DNA from: Micrococcus sp.
Lineage (GTDB): Bacteria; Actinomycetota; Actinomycetes; Actinomycetales; Micrococcaceae
Length of the DNA stretch: 64,000 nucleotides
Assembly: GCA_029961105.1 (NCBI GenBank)
Contig: JASBVO010000006.1
Coordinates: forward strand, 166,185 to 230,184
Reading direction: 5' to 3'
Below, piece by piece: positions 17,966 to 26,253 of this stretch. Both the position numbers and the translations under genes were made by a program. The notes beneath the pieces were generated by a model, which was given only the letters and a program-made list of their open reading frames with translations, had not been told where the DNA came from and searched no databases. Within the stretch, counting starts at the first letter, position 1, and the number at the start of each line of letters is the position of its first letter.

Positions 17966-18037
17966 CACCATGCGTCCATGGTGGGTCCTCCCTCCTCGTC
18001 CCGGGGCCACCACGTCCCGGGGCCACCACGTCCCGGG
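17966..18037. repeat. Hairpin plus 16-bp direct repeats between the two ABC cassettes
   Basis: caccatg-cgtc-catggtg (17966..17983) is a perfect 7-bp inverted repeat. It is followed by two identical 16-base units gtcccggggccaccac (17998..18029) and a half unit. All lie in the 187-bp gap before the second ATPase gene. Possible operator or terminator of cassette 1; no T-tract. Confidence 0.6.
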
Positions 18038-18115
18038 CGGGATGATGGCGGTCCGGGACGTCCCTGCCCCGTCATGGTTTCCGGGAAGAGGCGCCACACA
18101 GGCAATAGTGGAGCC

Positions 18116-18970
18116 ATGGAGATCACTGACGCCGCTCCCGGATCCTTCGCCCGTCCGAACGCCCAGGGGGCCGCCTCGCCCTCGGAGCAACCGTCAACGC
18201 CGGGTCGGTCCACTCTGCCCGCGCAGCGCCGGGCCACCACTCCGGCCCCGGCGGTCTCGGCTCGGGGGCTGGTGAAGACCTACGGCCGCGGCGAGGCCGC
18301 GGTGCGCGCGCTGGCCGGGGTGGACGTGGACTTCGCCGCCGGGGCCTTCACCGCGATCATGGGCCCCTCCGGCTCCGGCAAGTCCACCCTGATGCACTGC
18401 CTGGCCGGACTGGACACCGCCGACGCCGGCCGGATCACCCTGGGCGGCCAGGACATCACCGGCCTGAACGACGCCGCCCTGACCCGGCTGCGCCGGGACC
18501 GGATCGGCTTCGTCTTCCAGGCCTTCAACCTCGTCCCCACCCTGACCGCGGAGCAGAACATCCTGCTGCCCCTGGACCTGGCCGGCACACCGGTGGACCG
18601 GACCTGGCTGGCCGAGGTCGTCGGGATCCTGGGCCTGGCCGACCGGCTCAAGCACAAGCCGCACGAGCTCTCCGGCGGCCAGCAGCAGCGCGTGGCCGTG
18701 GCCCGGGCCCTGCTCACCCGCCCCGAGGTGGTGTTCGGTGACGAGCCGACCGGCAACCTGGACTCCGCCACCGGGGCCGAGGTCCTCGCCCTGCTGCGCC
18801 GCTCGGCCCGGCAGATGGGCCAGACCATCATCATGGTCACCCACGACCCGGTGGCCGCCTCCTACGCCGACCGCGTCGTGCTGCTCGCCGACGGCCGCCT
18901 GGCCGGGGAGATCAACGAGCCGACCCCGCAGAACGTGCTGGCCTCCCTGACGAAGCTGGGGGTGGGCTGA
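18116..18970 (+). CDS. ABC transporter ATPase, MacB/LolD type (cassette 2)
   Basis: A 284-aa ATPase identical to the cassette 1 protein from AVSARGLVKTYG to the C-terminus, with a different N-terminal ~45 residues (MEITDAAPGSFARP...). All nucleotide-binding motifs are therefore intact. ATG 18116 is preferred to ORF-track 17963, because AATAGT sits 6 nt upstream of it (leaderless pattern) and the extra N-terminal residues of the longer ORF come from repetitive intergenic DNA. Having its own promoter-like sequence, it could be regulated separately from cassette 1. It pairs with the permease starting 3 bp downstream. Confidence 0.92.
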   Translation: MEITDAAPGSFARPNAQGAASPSEQPSTPGRSTLPAQRRATTPAPAVSARGLVKTYGRGEAAVRALAGVDVDFAAGAFTAIMGPSGSGKSTLMHCLAGLDTADAGRITLGGQDITGLNDAALTRLRRDRIGFVFQAFNLVPTLTAEQNILLPLDLAGTPVDRTWLAEVVGILGLADRLKHKPHELSGGQQQRVAVARALLTRPEVVFGDEPTGNLDSATGAEVLALLRRSARQMGQTIIMVTHDPVAASYADRVVLLADGRLAGEINEPTPQNVLASLTKLGVG

Positions 18971-19156
18971 GCCATGCTCAAGCTCGCACTCTCACAACTG
19001 AGGGACCAGCCACGCCGATACGTCTCGGTGCTGCTGGCCATCGTCATCGGCGTCACCTTCCTGGCCTCCGCCCTACTGGTTGGCTCCTCCTCCACCGCCA
19101 GCCTGCGCAACTCCCTCGGCGCCACCTACTCCCGCGCCGACCTCGTCATCGCCCCC
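18248..19156 (+). repeat. 909-bp exact repeat, copy 2
   Basis: Second copy of the block at 14509..15417. Both ends are sharp: the left edge is inside the N-terminal coding region of the ATPase and the right edge inside the permease just after the first membrane helix (DLVIAP). Confidence 0.95.
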
Positions 19157-21892
19157 ACAGCGGGTGGCCCCCTCAGCACCCGAGGCTATGACGCCATGGT
19201 CGGCCTCGCCGATGCCGCCGGCACGACCGCCGAGCCGGGCCCGCTCCAGGACGTGGAGGGTGTCGCCTATGCCTATCCCCACGTGGCCGCCACCGTCGGG
19301 TTGCTGCGTCCGGAGTCCATGGAGGGTGAAGGGACATGGAGCGATCAATCCGATTTCGCCATCGTGAGCACCATGCCGCAGGATCCCTCCCTGGTCCCGG
19401 AGCGGCTGCTGGCCGGTGAGTTCCCGGAACCGGGATCCACCACCGAGATCACGGTGGATGCTCAGACGGCGTCGCACTTCGGCCTGGAGGTGGGCTCGGC
19501 CACCCGGCTCGTCACCAGCACGGAAGCCGGGGACGAGGGCCGTGAGGTCACCGTCACCGGCCTGACGGAGCGTTCCCAAGACCTCGCCTCCGTGATGGCC
19601 ATCCAGATCCGCGCCAGCGAGGAACTGGCCGAGACCATGCGTTCCGGCGCCGTGGCGACCGCACGGGCCGCGGCGGATGCGGCCGGTGACGCGGCCGCCG
19701 AGGCCGGCAAGGCCGCCTCCACCGCCGACGCCGCCGCCGGAGCGGGCGATCCCCGGGCCGAGGAAGCCGGCGAAGAGGCCCGTGCAGCGCAGGATGAGGC
19801 GGAAGAGCAGGCCGCGGCGTCGAACGACCTCGTCGAGAAGCTGAGCGTCCGGCAGGCCACCCACGTCCTGGTGCGTCTCGAACCGGGAGCGGATCCAGAG
19901 CTTGTCGCCTCCCACATCCAGGCCCTGCTGCAGGAGTCCGGCGTCGAGGCGACCGTGGCTGACCCGGACGAGCAGTCACAGGGTCAGGTGGCCGCCATGG
20001 CCGGCTCCAATGTCTTCCTGTGGGTCCTCATGGCCTTTGCGGCCATCGCCCTGCTGGTGACGGCGCTGGTCATCGCCAACACCTTCTCGGTGCTGGTGGC
20101 CCAGCGCTCCCGGGACCTGGCCCTGCAGCGGGCCCTGGGTGCCTCCCGGCGCCAGGTCCGTGGGTCCGTGCTGGCCGAGGCCGTCCTGGTGGGCCTGGCC
20201 GGTTCCCTCCTCGGCATCGCGGGCGGCATGGGATCGGTCTACCTCCTCGTAACATGGGGGGCCTCGCTCGACGGATTCGGCTTCCTGACCTTCGAGGCCG
20301 CGCCGCGGGACCTCATCGTCTCGGTGGCCGTCGGCGTGCTGCTGACCGTGCTCGCCTCCTCCTCGGCCGCCGTCGCCGCCACCCGGGTCTCCCCGTTGGA
20401 GGCCATGCGCCCCCGCCAGGATGCCGCCGTCGGCAACCGGGCCGGCGTCGTGCGTCTGGTGGTCGGTGCCCTGCTGTTGCTGGCGGGACTTGCCGCGCTG
20501 TTCTGGGGTGCCAGGGACGGTGACCTTGCCGTCGCCGTCGCCGGGGGTGCCCTGTCCTTCGTGGGCATCCTGGCGCTGACGGTCCTCGTCGTCCCCGCCC
20601 TCGTCTTCGTCGTCGGCTTGGCAGCGAGGCTCTTCGGCGTGCCGGGCCGGATGGCCCAGCTGAACGCCCGGCGCAATCCGGGCCGGACCGCCGCCACGGC
20701 GTCCGCGCTGCTGATCGGCACCACCCTGGTGGCCATGATGCTCACCGGCGGGCGCACCGCGCAGGTCCAGATGGACGCCATCTTCAGCGCCGAGTACCCG
20801 GTGGACGTGAACGTGAGCCTCGATGCCGGCGCGTCGGGACTGCAGTCGTTCCCCGGAGCGGCGGAGGGCGGGGAGGACCCGGAGGGTGGCGCCGGTACTC
20901 CTGCGCCGGCGGGAGCCGGAACGTCCGAGGGGAACAAGGCGTCGGGCTACCTCGATGCCGGGGCGGCCGCGACGGCACGTGATGCTGCCGCGGACGTGGA
21001 CGGCATCGAGGCCGCTGCCCTCCTGAGCTACGTCGGCACGGCGGGCACGGGCGATGACGCCAGCACCGCCTATGCCGCCGACCCCACCGAACTGCGGTCC
21101 ATCGTCTCGGCCCTGCCCGCCGATCAGCCAGCCGATCGCCTCGGCCGGCCCGGCACCGTCCTCGTCCCCGCATCGGTCACCGCCGACACCCTGGTGGTGA
21201 AAGGACCCCAGGGCTCCGCTGAGTTCGAGGTGGTCCACAGTTCGGCGTCCAACATCTCCCCGGTCATCACCCTCGATGATGCCCGTGCCCTGGGATGGGA
21301 CGCCGAGGCCGAGGCGACGGCTCCCTCCATGCTGTGGCTCAAGGCCTCCGGCGACCAGACGCTCGAGACCCTTCAGGCGTTGAACACCGAGGTGGCCCGG
21401 GCGACGGGTGTCAGCCAGGACAAGGTCGGGGGAACGCTGGCAGAGCGTCTGCTCTTCTCCGTGATCGTCGACGCCATGCTCATGATCGTGACGGCGCTGC
21501 TGATGGTGTCCGTGCTCATCGCCGTCATCGGCGTGGCGAACACCCTCTCGCTCTCGACGATCGAGCGGACCCGGGAGAACTCCCTGATGCGCGCCCTGGG
21601 GCTGACCCGGGGCGGACTGCGTGGCATGCTCGCCCTGGAGGCCGTGCTCATCTCCGGGGTGGCGGCCCTGATCGGCTGTGCCCTGGGCACGTTCTACGGG
21701 GGGATGGGTTCCCACACCGTCTTCGGGCCCATCGCCGCCAGGTACGGACAGGAGATCGTCTGGCCGACCGTGCCGTGGGCCGAGCTGGCACTGATCGTGC
21801 TGGTCTCCGTGGTCGCCGGCCTGCTGGCGTCCGTGGCGCCGTCCCGGCGGGCCGCCCGGCTGTCCCCGGTGCAGGGGCTCGCCATGGCCTGA
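18974..21892 (+). CDS. ABC transporter permease, FtsX/MacB type (cassette 2)
   Basis: A 972-aa paralogue of the cassette 1 permease. The N-terminal helix is identical, the other membrane segments and ATPase-contact regions are nearly so (RSRDLALQRALGASRRQVRGSVLAEA, NPGRTAATASALLIGTTLVAMMLTGG, ERTRENSLMRALGLTRGGLRGML), and it also ends SPVQGLAMA. The two outer domains differ strongly. The first contains an extra ~65-residue Ala/Glu-rich segment (residues ~220-290, e.g. AAADAAGDAAAEAGKAAS and EEAGEEARAAQDEAEEQAAA) likely to form a long helix or coiled coil outside the membrane. The second outer domain also has an added Gly/Ala/Pro stretch. This pattern suggests the same motor with a different cargo or partner (inference). 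Confidence 0.92.
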   Translation: MLKLALSQLRDQPRRYVSVLLAIVIGVTFLASALLVGSSSTASLRNSLGATYSRADLVIAPTAGGPLSTRGYDAMVGLADAAGTTAEPGPLQDVEGVAYAYPHVAATVGLLRPESMEGEGTWSDQSDFAIVSTMPQDPSLVPERLLAGEFPEPGSTTEITVDAQTASHFGLEVGSATRLVTSTEAGDEGREVTVTGLTERSQDLASVMAIQIRASEELAETMRSGAVATARAAADAAGDAAAEAGKAASTADAAAGAGDPRAEEAGEEARAAQDEAEEQAAASNDLVEKLSVRQATHVLVRLEPGADPELVASHIQALLQESGVEATVADPDEQSQGQVAAMAGSNVFLWVLMAFAAIALLVTALVIANTFSVLVAQRSRDLALQRALGASRRQVRGSVLAEAVLVGLAGSLLGIAGGMGSVYLLVTWGASLDGFGFLTFEAAPRDLIVSVAVGVLLTVLASSSAAVAATRVSPLEAMRPRQDAAVGNRAGVVRLVVGALLLLAGLAALFWGARDGDLAVAVAGGALSFVGILALTVLVVPALVFVVGLAARLFGVPGRMAQLNARRNPGRTAATASALLIGTTLVAMMLTGGRTAQVQMDAIFSAEYPVDVNVSLDAGASGLQSFPGAAEGGEDPEGGAGTPAPAGAGTSEGNKASGYLDAGAAATARDAAADVDGIEAAALLSYVGTAGTGDDASTAYAADPTELRSIVSALPADQPADRLGRPGTVLVPASVTADTLVVKGPQGSAEFEVVHSSASNISPVITLDDARALGWDAEAEATAPSMLWLKASGDQTLETLQALNTEVARATGVSQDKVGGTLAERLLFSVIVDAMLMIVTALLMVSVLIAVIGVANTLSLSTIERTRENSLMRALGLTRGGLRGMLALEAVLISGVAALIGCALGTFYGGMGSHTVFGPIAARYGQEIVWPTVPWAELALIVLVSVVAGLLASVAPSRRAARLSPVQGLAMA

Positions 21893-21954
21893 TCTGCCGG
21901 CGGGCGGTGCGCCACTGCGCACGATCGGAGTCGGCCCGGGGAACTGAGCGGTCC

Positions 21955-21960
21955 TAGGGT
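21955..21960 (+). promoter_or_regulatory. Putative -10 element TAGGGT
   Basis: CCTAGGGT ends 7 nt before the ATG at 21968 with no Shine-Dalgarno between, the leaderless arrangement repeated across this window. Confidence 0.5.
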
Positions 21961-21967
21961 CGGCTCC

Positions 21968-22411
21968 ATGAGCACGGGAATCGGAACGACCATGTACCTC
22001 AACCTGCCCATCCGGGACGTCTCCGCGGCACGGGAGTTCTGGACGAGCGTGGGCGTGCGCATCGCGGAGGACTACTCCGACGAGCACGCCGTCTCCCTGG
22101 ACTTCAGCGAGCACGTGGTGGCGATGCTGCTGGACCGGGACTTCTACGCGACGTTCCTGAACGGACGGCCCGTGGCCGACCCGCACACCGCCAGTGGGGC
22201 CATCGTCGCCCTGGACGCCGCCTCGCGGCGGGACGTCGACGCCTTCGTGGACGCCGCCCTCGCCGCCGGGGCCACCGAGGTCCCGCCGCCGGACCCCCAC
22301 CCCGCCCAGGAGATGATCGACTCCGGGATGATGTACGGCCGGACGTTCACCGACCCGGACGGACACCAGTGGGAGATCCTGTGGATGTCCGACCAGATGC
22401 CCGCCGGCTGA
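21968..22411 (+). CDS. VOC (glyoxalase-fold) family protein
   Basis: A 147-aa single-unit vicinal-oxygen-chelate protein beginning MYLNLPIRDVSAAREFWTSVG after ten residues, with a C-terminal TFTDPDGHQWEILWM strand that normally supplies a metal ligand. The family includes lyases, dioxygenases and resistance proteins, so the activity cannot be named. The TAGGGT element 7 nt upstream suggests a leaderless mRNA. It precedes an AraC regulator and a second VOC protein, so the three may form one functional group. Confidence 0.82.
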   Translation: MSTGIGTTMYLNLPIRDVSAAREFWTSVGVRIAEDYSDEHAVSLDFSEHVVAMLLDRDFYATFLNGRPVADPHTASGAIVALDAASRRDVDAFVDAALAAGATEVPPPDPHPAQEMIDSGMMYGRTFTDPDGHQWEILWMSDQMPAG

Positions 22412-22467
22412 GGCGACAGGGTCCGCCGCGGGGTGACATCGGGTACCGCGCGGCCCACACTGGAGCG

Positions 22468-23295
22468 GTGAGGGACCAACGCGTCGAGCACGACGCCGCC
22501 GCCCGGCGGGCCGTCAGCTTCATCACGGAACGGGCCGCGGAGCCGATCACGGTGGCGGACATCGCCGACGCCGCCGGCTACAGCCCGTTCCACTTCACGC
22601 GCCTGTTCGCCGACCGCGTCCGCGTCACCCCGAACCGGTTCCTGGCCGGGGTCCGCTTCCACCGGGCCAAGCAACTGCTGCTGGCCGGTGACGACCCGGT
22701 GGTCGACATCTGCCACGAGGTCGGCTTCTCCTCCCCCGGCACCTTCACCCGCCGGTTCCGCGAGGAGGTGGGGGTGGCGCCGTCCGCCCTGCGCCACCTG
22801 GCGGACGTCCTGTCCGTCTCGACGCCGGCCCCGTTCACCCTCTACCCGGACGGCGTCACCGAGGCGGACCTGGCCGAGGGGCTGCCGGACCCGGCCACCG
22901 GCCTGCTGGGCACGGTGGACGGCACCGTCCACCTGCCGGCCGGGCTGGGCTCCGGCCCCGGGCTGGAACCGCTGGTCTGGATCGGCTTCTACCCCACGCC
23001 CTCGCCCACGGGGCTGCCCGTGACCGGGGTGCTGCGCCTGGGCGAGGGCTCGTTCCGGCTGCCCCTGCCGGCCTCGGCCAGCTGGCTGCTGGCCACCGCC
23101 GTCCCGGCCACCGCGGAACCGCAGGACCACCTGGCCAACCCGCGTCCCGCCGTCGGGATCCACCCCCGGCCGCTCACCGGGACCGCCACCGTCCGGCTCA
23201 CCCTGGCACCCGCCGCCCCGTGGCAGTTCCCGCTGCTGTCGGCCCTGCCGGCGCTCGTGCCCGAACACCACCACTTCCTCAGGAGGACGTCATGA
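22468..23295 (+). CDS. AraC-family transcriptional regulator
   Basis: A 275-aa regulator with an N-terminal DNA-binding domain: two helix-turn-helix motifs in SFITERAAEPITVADIADAAGYSPFHFTRLF and VVDICHEVGFSSPGTFTRRFREEVGVAPSALR. The C-terminal ~150 residues form a ligand or effector domain of unknown specificity, ending EHHHFLRRTS. GTG 22468 is chosen; ORF-track 22369 would overlap the VOC gene. The stop overlaps the next ATG (ATGA), so it is co-translated with the double VOC protein and probably regulates it or the upstream VOC gene. Confidence 0.86.
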   Translation: MRDQRVEHDAAARRAVSFITERAAEPITVADIADAAGYSPFHFTRLFADRVRVTPNRFLAGVRFHRAKQLLLAGDDPVVDICHEVGFSSPGTFTRRFREEVGVAPSALRHLADVLSVSTPAPFTLYPDGVTEADLAEGLPDPATGLLGTVDGTVHLPAGLGSGPGLEPLVWIGFYPTPSPTGLPVTGVLRLGEGSFRLPLPASASWLLATAVPATAEPQDHLANPRPAVGIHPRPLTGTATVRLTLAPAAPWQFPLLSALPALVPEHHHFLRRTS

Positions 23296-24128
23296 CCGAT
23301 CACGTACCCACCGCGAACACCGACTCGATCGGCATCGGTCACGGCTCGCCCGTCTGGATCGACCTCACCGTCCCGGACCTCGAGGCCGTGAAGCCCTTCT
23401 ACGAGACCCTCTTCGGGTGGGACTTCGAGGACTACGGCGAGGAGTTCGGCCACTACCACATGATCACCAACGGCGGCGCCTTCGTGGGTGGGGCGATGTC
23501 CCAGTCCGGTGCCGGCGCCGGACAGCCGTCGGCCTGGTCCGTCTACCTCAAGAGCAATGACATCACCCAGTCCCTGACGGACACCGCAGCGGCCGGCGGG
23601 GCCGTGCTCGTGCCGGCCATGCCGGTGGGCGACCTCGGCCAGATGGGCGTGGTCACCACCCCCGGCGGGGAGGCCCTCGGCATCTGGGAGAACGGCACGT
23701 TCGGCGGCTTCACGATGACCCGGACGGTGGGCTCGCCGGTGTGGTTCGAGGTGATGAGCTTCGACTTCGACGCCGACGCCGAGTACTACCGCTCGGTCTG
23801 GGGCTGGAATCCGACGCTGCTGGCGATGGACGCCGGGGCCGACTCGCCGAGCACTCGTTACGCGAACAACCGTCCCGGGGAGGCGGCCACGGCGGGGCTG
23901 TGCGAGGCGAATCCGTCCTGGTTCCCCGAGGGGACACCGTCCTACTGGCGGGCCTACTTCATCGTCGAGGACGCGGACGAGGCCGCGCGGACGATCACCG
24001 GCCTGGGCGGTGCCGTGCTCGACGGGCCCATGGACACCCCGTTCGGCCGGCTCGCCACGGTGGCCGACCCGGCCGGGGCGACCTTCCAGATCGCCCAGAT
24101 GACCGAGGAGGAGCAGTCGCGGGAGTAG
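23292..24128 (+). CDS. Two-domain VOC family protein
   Basis: A 278-aa protein with two glyoxalase-like halves (residues ~15-140 and ~150-270). Signatures: GSPVWIDLTVPDLEAVKPFYETLFGWDF and the matching GSPVWFEVMSFDFDADAEYYRSVWGW. It is similar to actinobacterial hydroxylase-like VOC proteins; no reaction can be assigned. AGGAGG at 23281 lies 5 nt before the ATG, which overlaps the AraC gene stop by four bases, so it is translationally coupled. A candidate terminator follows. Confidence 0.85.
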   Translation: MTDHVPTANTDSIGIGHGSPVWIDLTVPDLEAVKPFYETLFGWDFEDYGEEFGHYHMITNGGAFVGGAMSQSGAGAGQPSAWSVYLKSNDITQSLTDTAAAGGAVLVPAMPVGDLGQMGVVTTPGGEALGIWENGTFGGFTMTRTVGSPVWFEVMSFDFDADAEYYRSVWGWNPTLLAMDAGADSPSTRYANNRPGEAATAGLCEANPSWFPEGTPSYWRAYFIVEDADEAARTITGLGGAVLDGPMDTPFGRLATVADPAGATFQIAQMTEEEQSRE

Positions 24129-24138
24129 GGCACCGGAC

Positions 24139-24185
24139 CCGACGGCGGCGGGCCGGCCCGAGGAGGCCGCCCCCCGGGCCGTCGG
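24139..24185. terminator. Candidate bidirectional terminator
   Basis: ccgacggc and gccgtcgg form an 8-bp perfect stem around a 31-base GC-rich loop that can fold further (gggccggccc). It lies between the convergent VOC and DinB genes. No T-tract, so support is structural and positional only. Confidence 0.45.
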
Positions 24186-24194
24186 CTGAGCGGC

Positions 24195-24833
24195 TCAGCC
24201 CGGCGTCGCCTCGGCGATGCCCCGGAGCCGCTCGGTGTAGGCCCGCCACCAGGCGGCGTCCACGCCCTCGGCGTCACCGGGCAGGTTCGGGGCGCCGGGA
24301 TTCAGCCCGGCCCGGCCGTCCAGCAGTTCCCGGACGACGTCCGCGTGGCCCAGGTGCCGTCCGTACTCCTCCACCATGTGCACCATCAGCCTGCCCAGGG
24401 TCACCTGCGGCCGGGCCCACCAGGGCACGGTCGCGACGTCGTCCAGGCCCAGGTCTGCGATCGCTGCGTCCGAGGCGGCGGCGCAGCGGTCGGCCAGTCC
24501 GAGGATGTCCTGCACCGTCTCCTCAGCGGTGGCGTACATGTCGGCGTTGGGTTCGGCCCCGTCGTCGAACCAAGGCATGGGGATGGCCGAGGGGCGGCCG
24601 AAGCAGTCGGTGAAGTACCCGGCCTCCACCGAGGCCACGTGCTTGAGCACGCCCAGCAGGTTGGTGCCCGTGGGGGTCATCGGCATCCGTAGCTGGCGCT
24701 CGGTCAGGCCCTCGAGCTTCCAGCGCAGGTCACGGCGTGCCCCTCGCAGGTAGTACCAGAGGACGGCCTTCAGTCCGCCGTCGGCCTCGGTACCGCCGGG
24801 GGAGGGCGGGGGCGTGGAGGGCTCTGCGCTCAT
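24195..24833 (-). CDS. DinB/DUF664 family protein
   Basis: A 212-aa four-helix-bundle protein. Core features: ALKAVLWYYLRGARRDLRWKLEGL near residue 25, the metal-binding-type helix TNLLGVLKHVASVEAGYF with its His, and TLGRLMVHMVEEYGRHLGHADVVRELLDG with further His residues. Such proteins often bind a divalent metal and, in actinobacteria, may act as thiol-dependent (mycothiol) transferases; the substrate is unknown. Start 24833 is favoured over 24842 because CACGAT lies 7 nt before it, like the other leaderless starts here. Confidence 0.83.
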   Translation of the reverse strand: MSAEPSTPPPSPGGTEADGGLKAVLWYYLRGARRDLRWKLEGLTERQLRMPMTPTGTNLLGVLKHVASVEAGYFTDCFGRPSAIPMPWFDDGAEPNADMYATAEETVQDILGLADRCAAASDAAIADLGLDDVATVPWWARPQVTLGRLMVHMVEEYGRHLGHADVVRELLDGRAGLNPGAPNLPGDAEGVDAAWWRAYTERLRGIAEATPG

Positions 24834-24917
24834 GGACGCCATCGTGCCACCGGACGCGGACCGCGGCCAGTGGCACGTGGGGCGCGATCAGCGGTCGGGA
24901 CTCACTCGACGCGCAGG

Positions 24918-25370
24918 TCAGAACGGACGGCGGCGCAGGATCTCGGGGAACACGGCGGTCAGCAGGGGCGCCACGCCACAGCCCGCGGGGGCCACCGGGG
25001 CCTTCGGATCCATCCACGCCAGTTGCTCGATCTCGGCAGTGGGTTCCGGCACCTCGTTGCGGGCCAGCGGCCGCAGCAGGGCGAAGACCTCGGAGTGCAG
25101 CAGATGGCCGTTCTCATTGGCGGCCGGGGTGTCGAATCCACCCAGGTACTCGAGGTCCTGCGAGGGGACTGCCAGGCCGGTCTCCTCCGCGAGCTCGCGG
25201 ACGGCAGTCTGCAGCGGGGACTCGTCCTCGCGGTGCTTGCCGCCGGGGAACATGAACATCGTGGTCCCGGTCTTGCGCACGGTCAGGACCTGTCCGTCCG
25301 GCCGGTACAGCACCACGGCGGACACCAGGATCCGGTTCTCGGCGTCATCACCGCCCACGGGAGTAGTCAC
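24918..25370 (-). CDS. Nudix hydrolase
   Basis: A 150-aa pyrophosphohydrolase with a complete Nudix box, GGKHREDESPLQTAVRELAEETGL (G-x5-E-x7-REU-x-EE-x-GU), near residues 45-68. It would cleave a nucleoside diphosphate linked to another moiety using Mg2+; the substrate is not predictable. The GTG at 25370 is preferred over ORF-track 25565, because residues before it (repetitive Arg/Pro/Gly) do not look conserved and AAAGGGAGAAG lies upstream. It is a single gene on the minus strand. Confidence 0.87.
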   Translation of the reverse strand: MTTPVGGDDAENRILVSAVVLYRPDGQVLTVRKTGTTMFMFPGGKHREDESPLQTAVRELAEETGLAVPSQDLEYLGGFDTPAANENGHLLHSEVFALLRPLARNEVPEPTAEIEQLAWMDPKAPVAPAGCGVAPLLTAVFPEILRRRPF

Positions 25371-25581
25371 GGGTCCATCTTCTCCCTTTCCCCGCGGAAA
25401 GGTCGCAGGCAGGGGGTGCTGGCGTGTTGGCGCGCGTGCCCGGCGCGGTGATCGGCGCAAGACCCGGCGGCCAGTCCGGGCCGGACCTGCGGCCACTCCG
25501 GGCCAGACCTGCGGCGTCCACGTCCGGCCCGGACGTGGGCGCCGACCCGGCCGGGCCGTGACCATCCGGCACCGGCCGCCC

Positions 25582-25587
25582 TAGGGT
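25582..25587 (+). promoter_or_regulatory. Putative -10 element TAGGGT
   Basis: CCTAGGGT lies 6 nt before the GTG at 25594, again without a Shine-Dalgarno sequence. Confidence 0.5.
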
Positions 25588-25593
25588 GAGACC

Positions 25594-26235
25594 GTGACCG
25601 ACATCTGGCCCCTGATCCACGCTGAGCGCGCCGCCCTCGCCGACGACCTCGCCACCCTGACTGACGAACAGTGGAAGCACACCACCCTGGCCACGGAGTG
25701 GACGGTCGAGGAGGTCGTCGCGCACCTGACGGCGGCCGCCACCACCGGACGGTGGGCGTGGCTGAAGAGCATCATCGGCGCCGGGTTCAACCCGGCGGTG
25801 CACAACAACCGCCGGCTGGCCGAACACCTCGGTCCCACCCCGGCCGGGACGCTGGTGAACTTCCGCCGGGTCATCACCTCCACCACGGCGCCGACGAACA
25901 ACCTGGCCGCCTGGCTGGGCGAGGTGGTCGTCCACGGGCAGGACATCCGCGAGCCCCTGGGCCTGGGCCGGGCCTACCCACCAGAGGTGCTCGCGGTCCT
26001 CTTCGAGTTCTACGAGTCCTCGAACTTCACGGTCCCGTCCAAGGCCCGTGCCAAGGGCCTGACCCTGGTGGCCACGGACCTGGGCCGCTGGCTCGGCGCC
26101 GGCCCCGAGGTGGAGGGCACCGCCCTGGACCTGATCATGGCCATGGCGGGGCGCCCGGTGCCGGTCGAACGGTTCTCCGGCCCGGGCGCCTTCGACTTCG
26201 ACGCCCGGGGCCAGAGGCCGTCCCAGAACCGCTGA
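25594..26235 (+). CDS. Maleylpyruvate isomerase N-terminal domain family protein
   Basis: A 213-aa protein of the actinobacterial TIGR03083/mycothiol-dependent maleylpyruvate isomerase family. N-terminal DinB-like bundle: WPLIHAERAALADDLATLTDEQW, TLATEWTVEEVVAHLTAAA, and EVVVHGQDIREPLGLG, whose His residues match the usual metal ligands. The C-terminal part (GLTLVATDLGRWLGAGPEVEG, DLIMAMAGRPV) matches the SCP2-like tail common in the family. It probably uses mycothiol or binds metal; the reaction is unknown. GTG start with a leaderless promoter. Confidence 0.83.
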   Translation: MTDIWPLIHAERAALADDLATLTDEQWKHTTLATEWTVEEVVAHLTAAATTGRWAWLKSIIGAGFNPAVHNNRRLAEHLGPTPAGTLVNFRRVITSTTAPTNNLAAWLGEVVVHGQDIREPLGLGRAYPPEVLAVLFEFYESSNFTVPSKARAKGLTLVATDLGRWLGAGPEVEGTALDLIMAMAGRPVPVERFSGPGAFDFDARGQRPSQNR

Positions 26236-26253
26236 ACGGCGGGCAGCGCCGGC

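Noticed and set aside
14509-19156. The duplicated ABC block as a composite transposon
   Set aside because: No insertion sequence, inverted ends or target duplications flank either copy; edges fall inside coding sequences.
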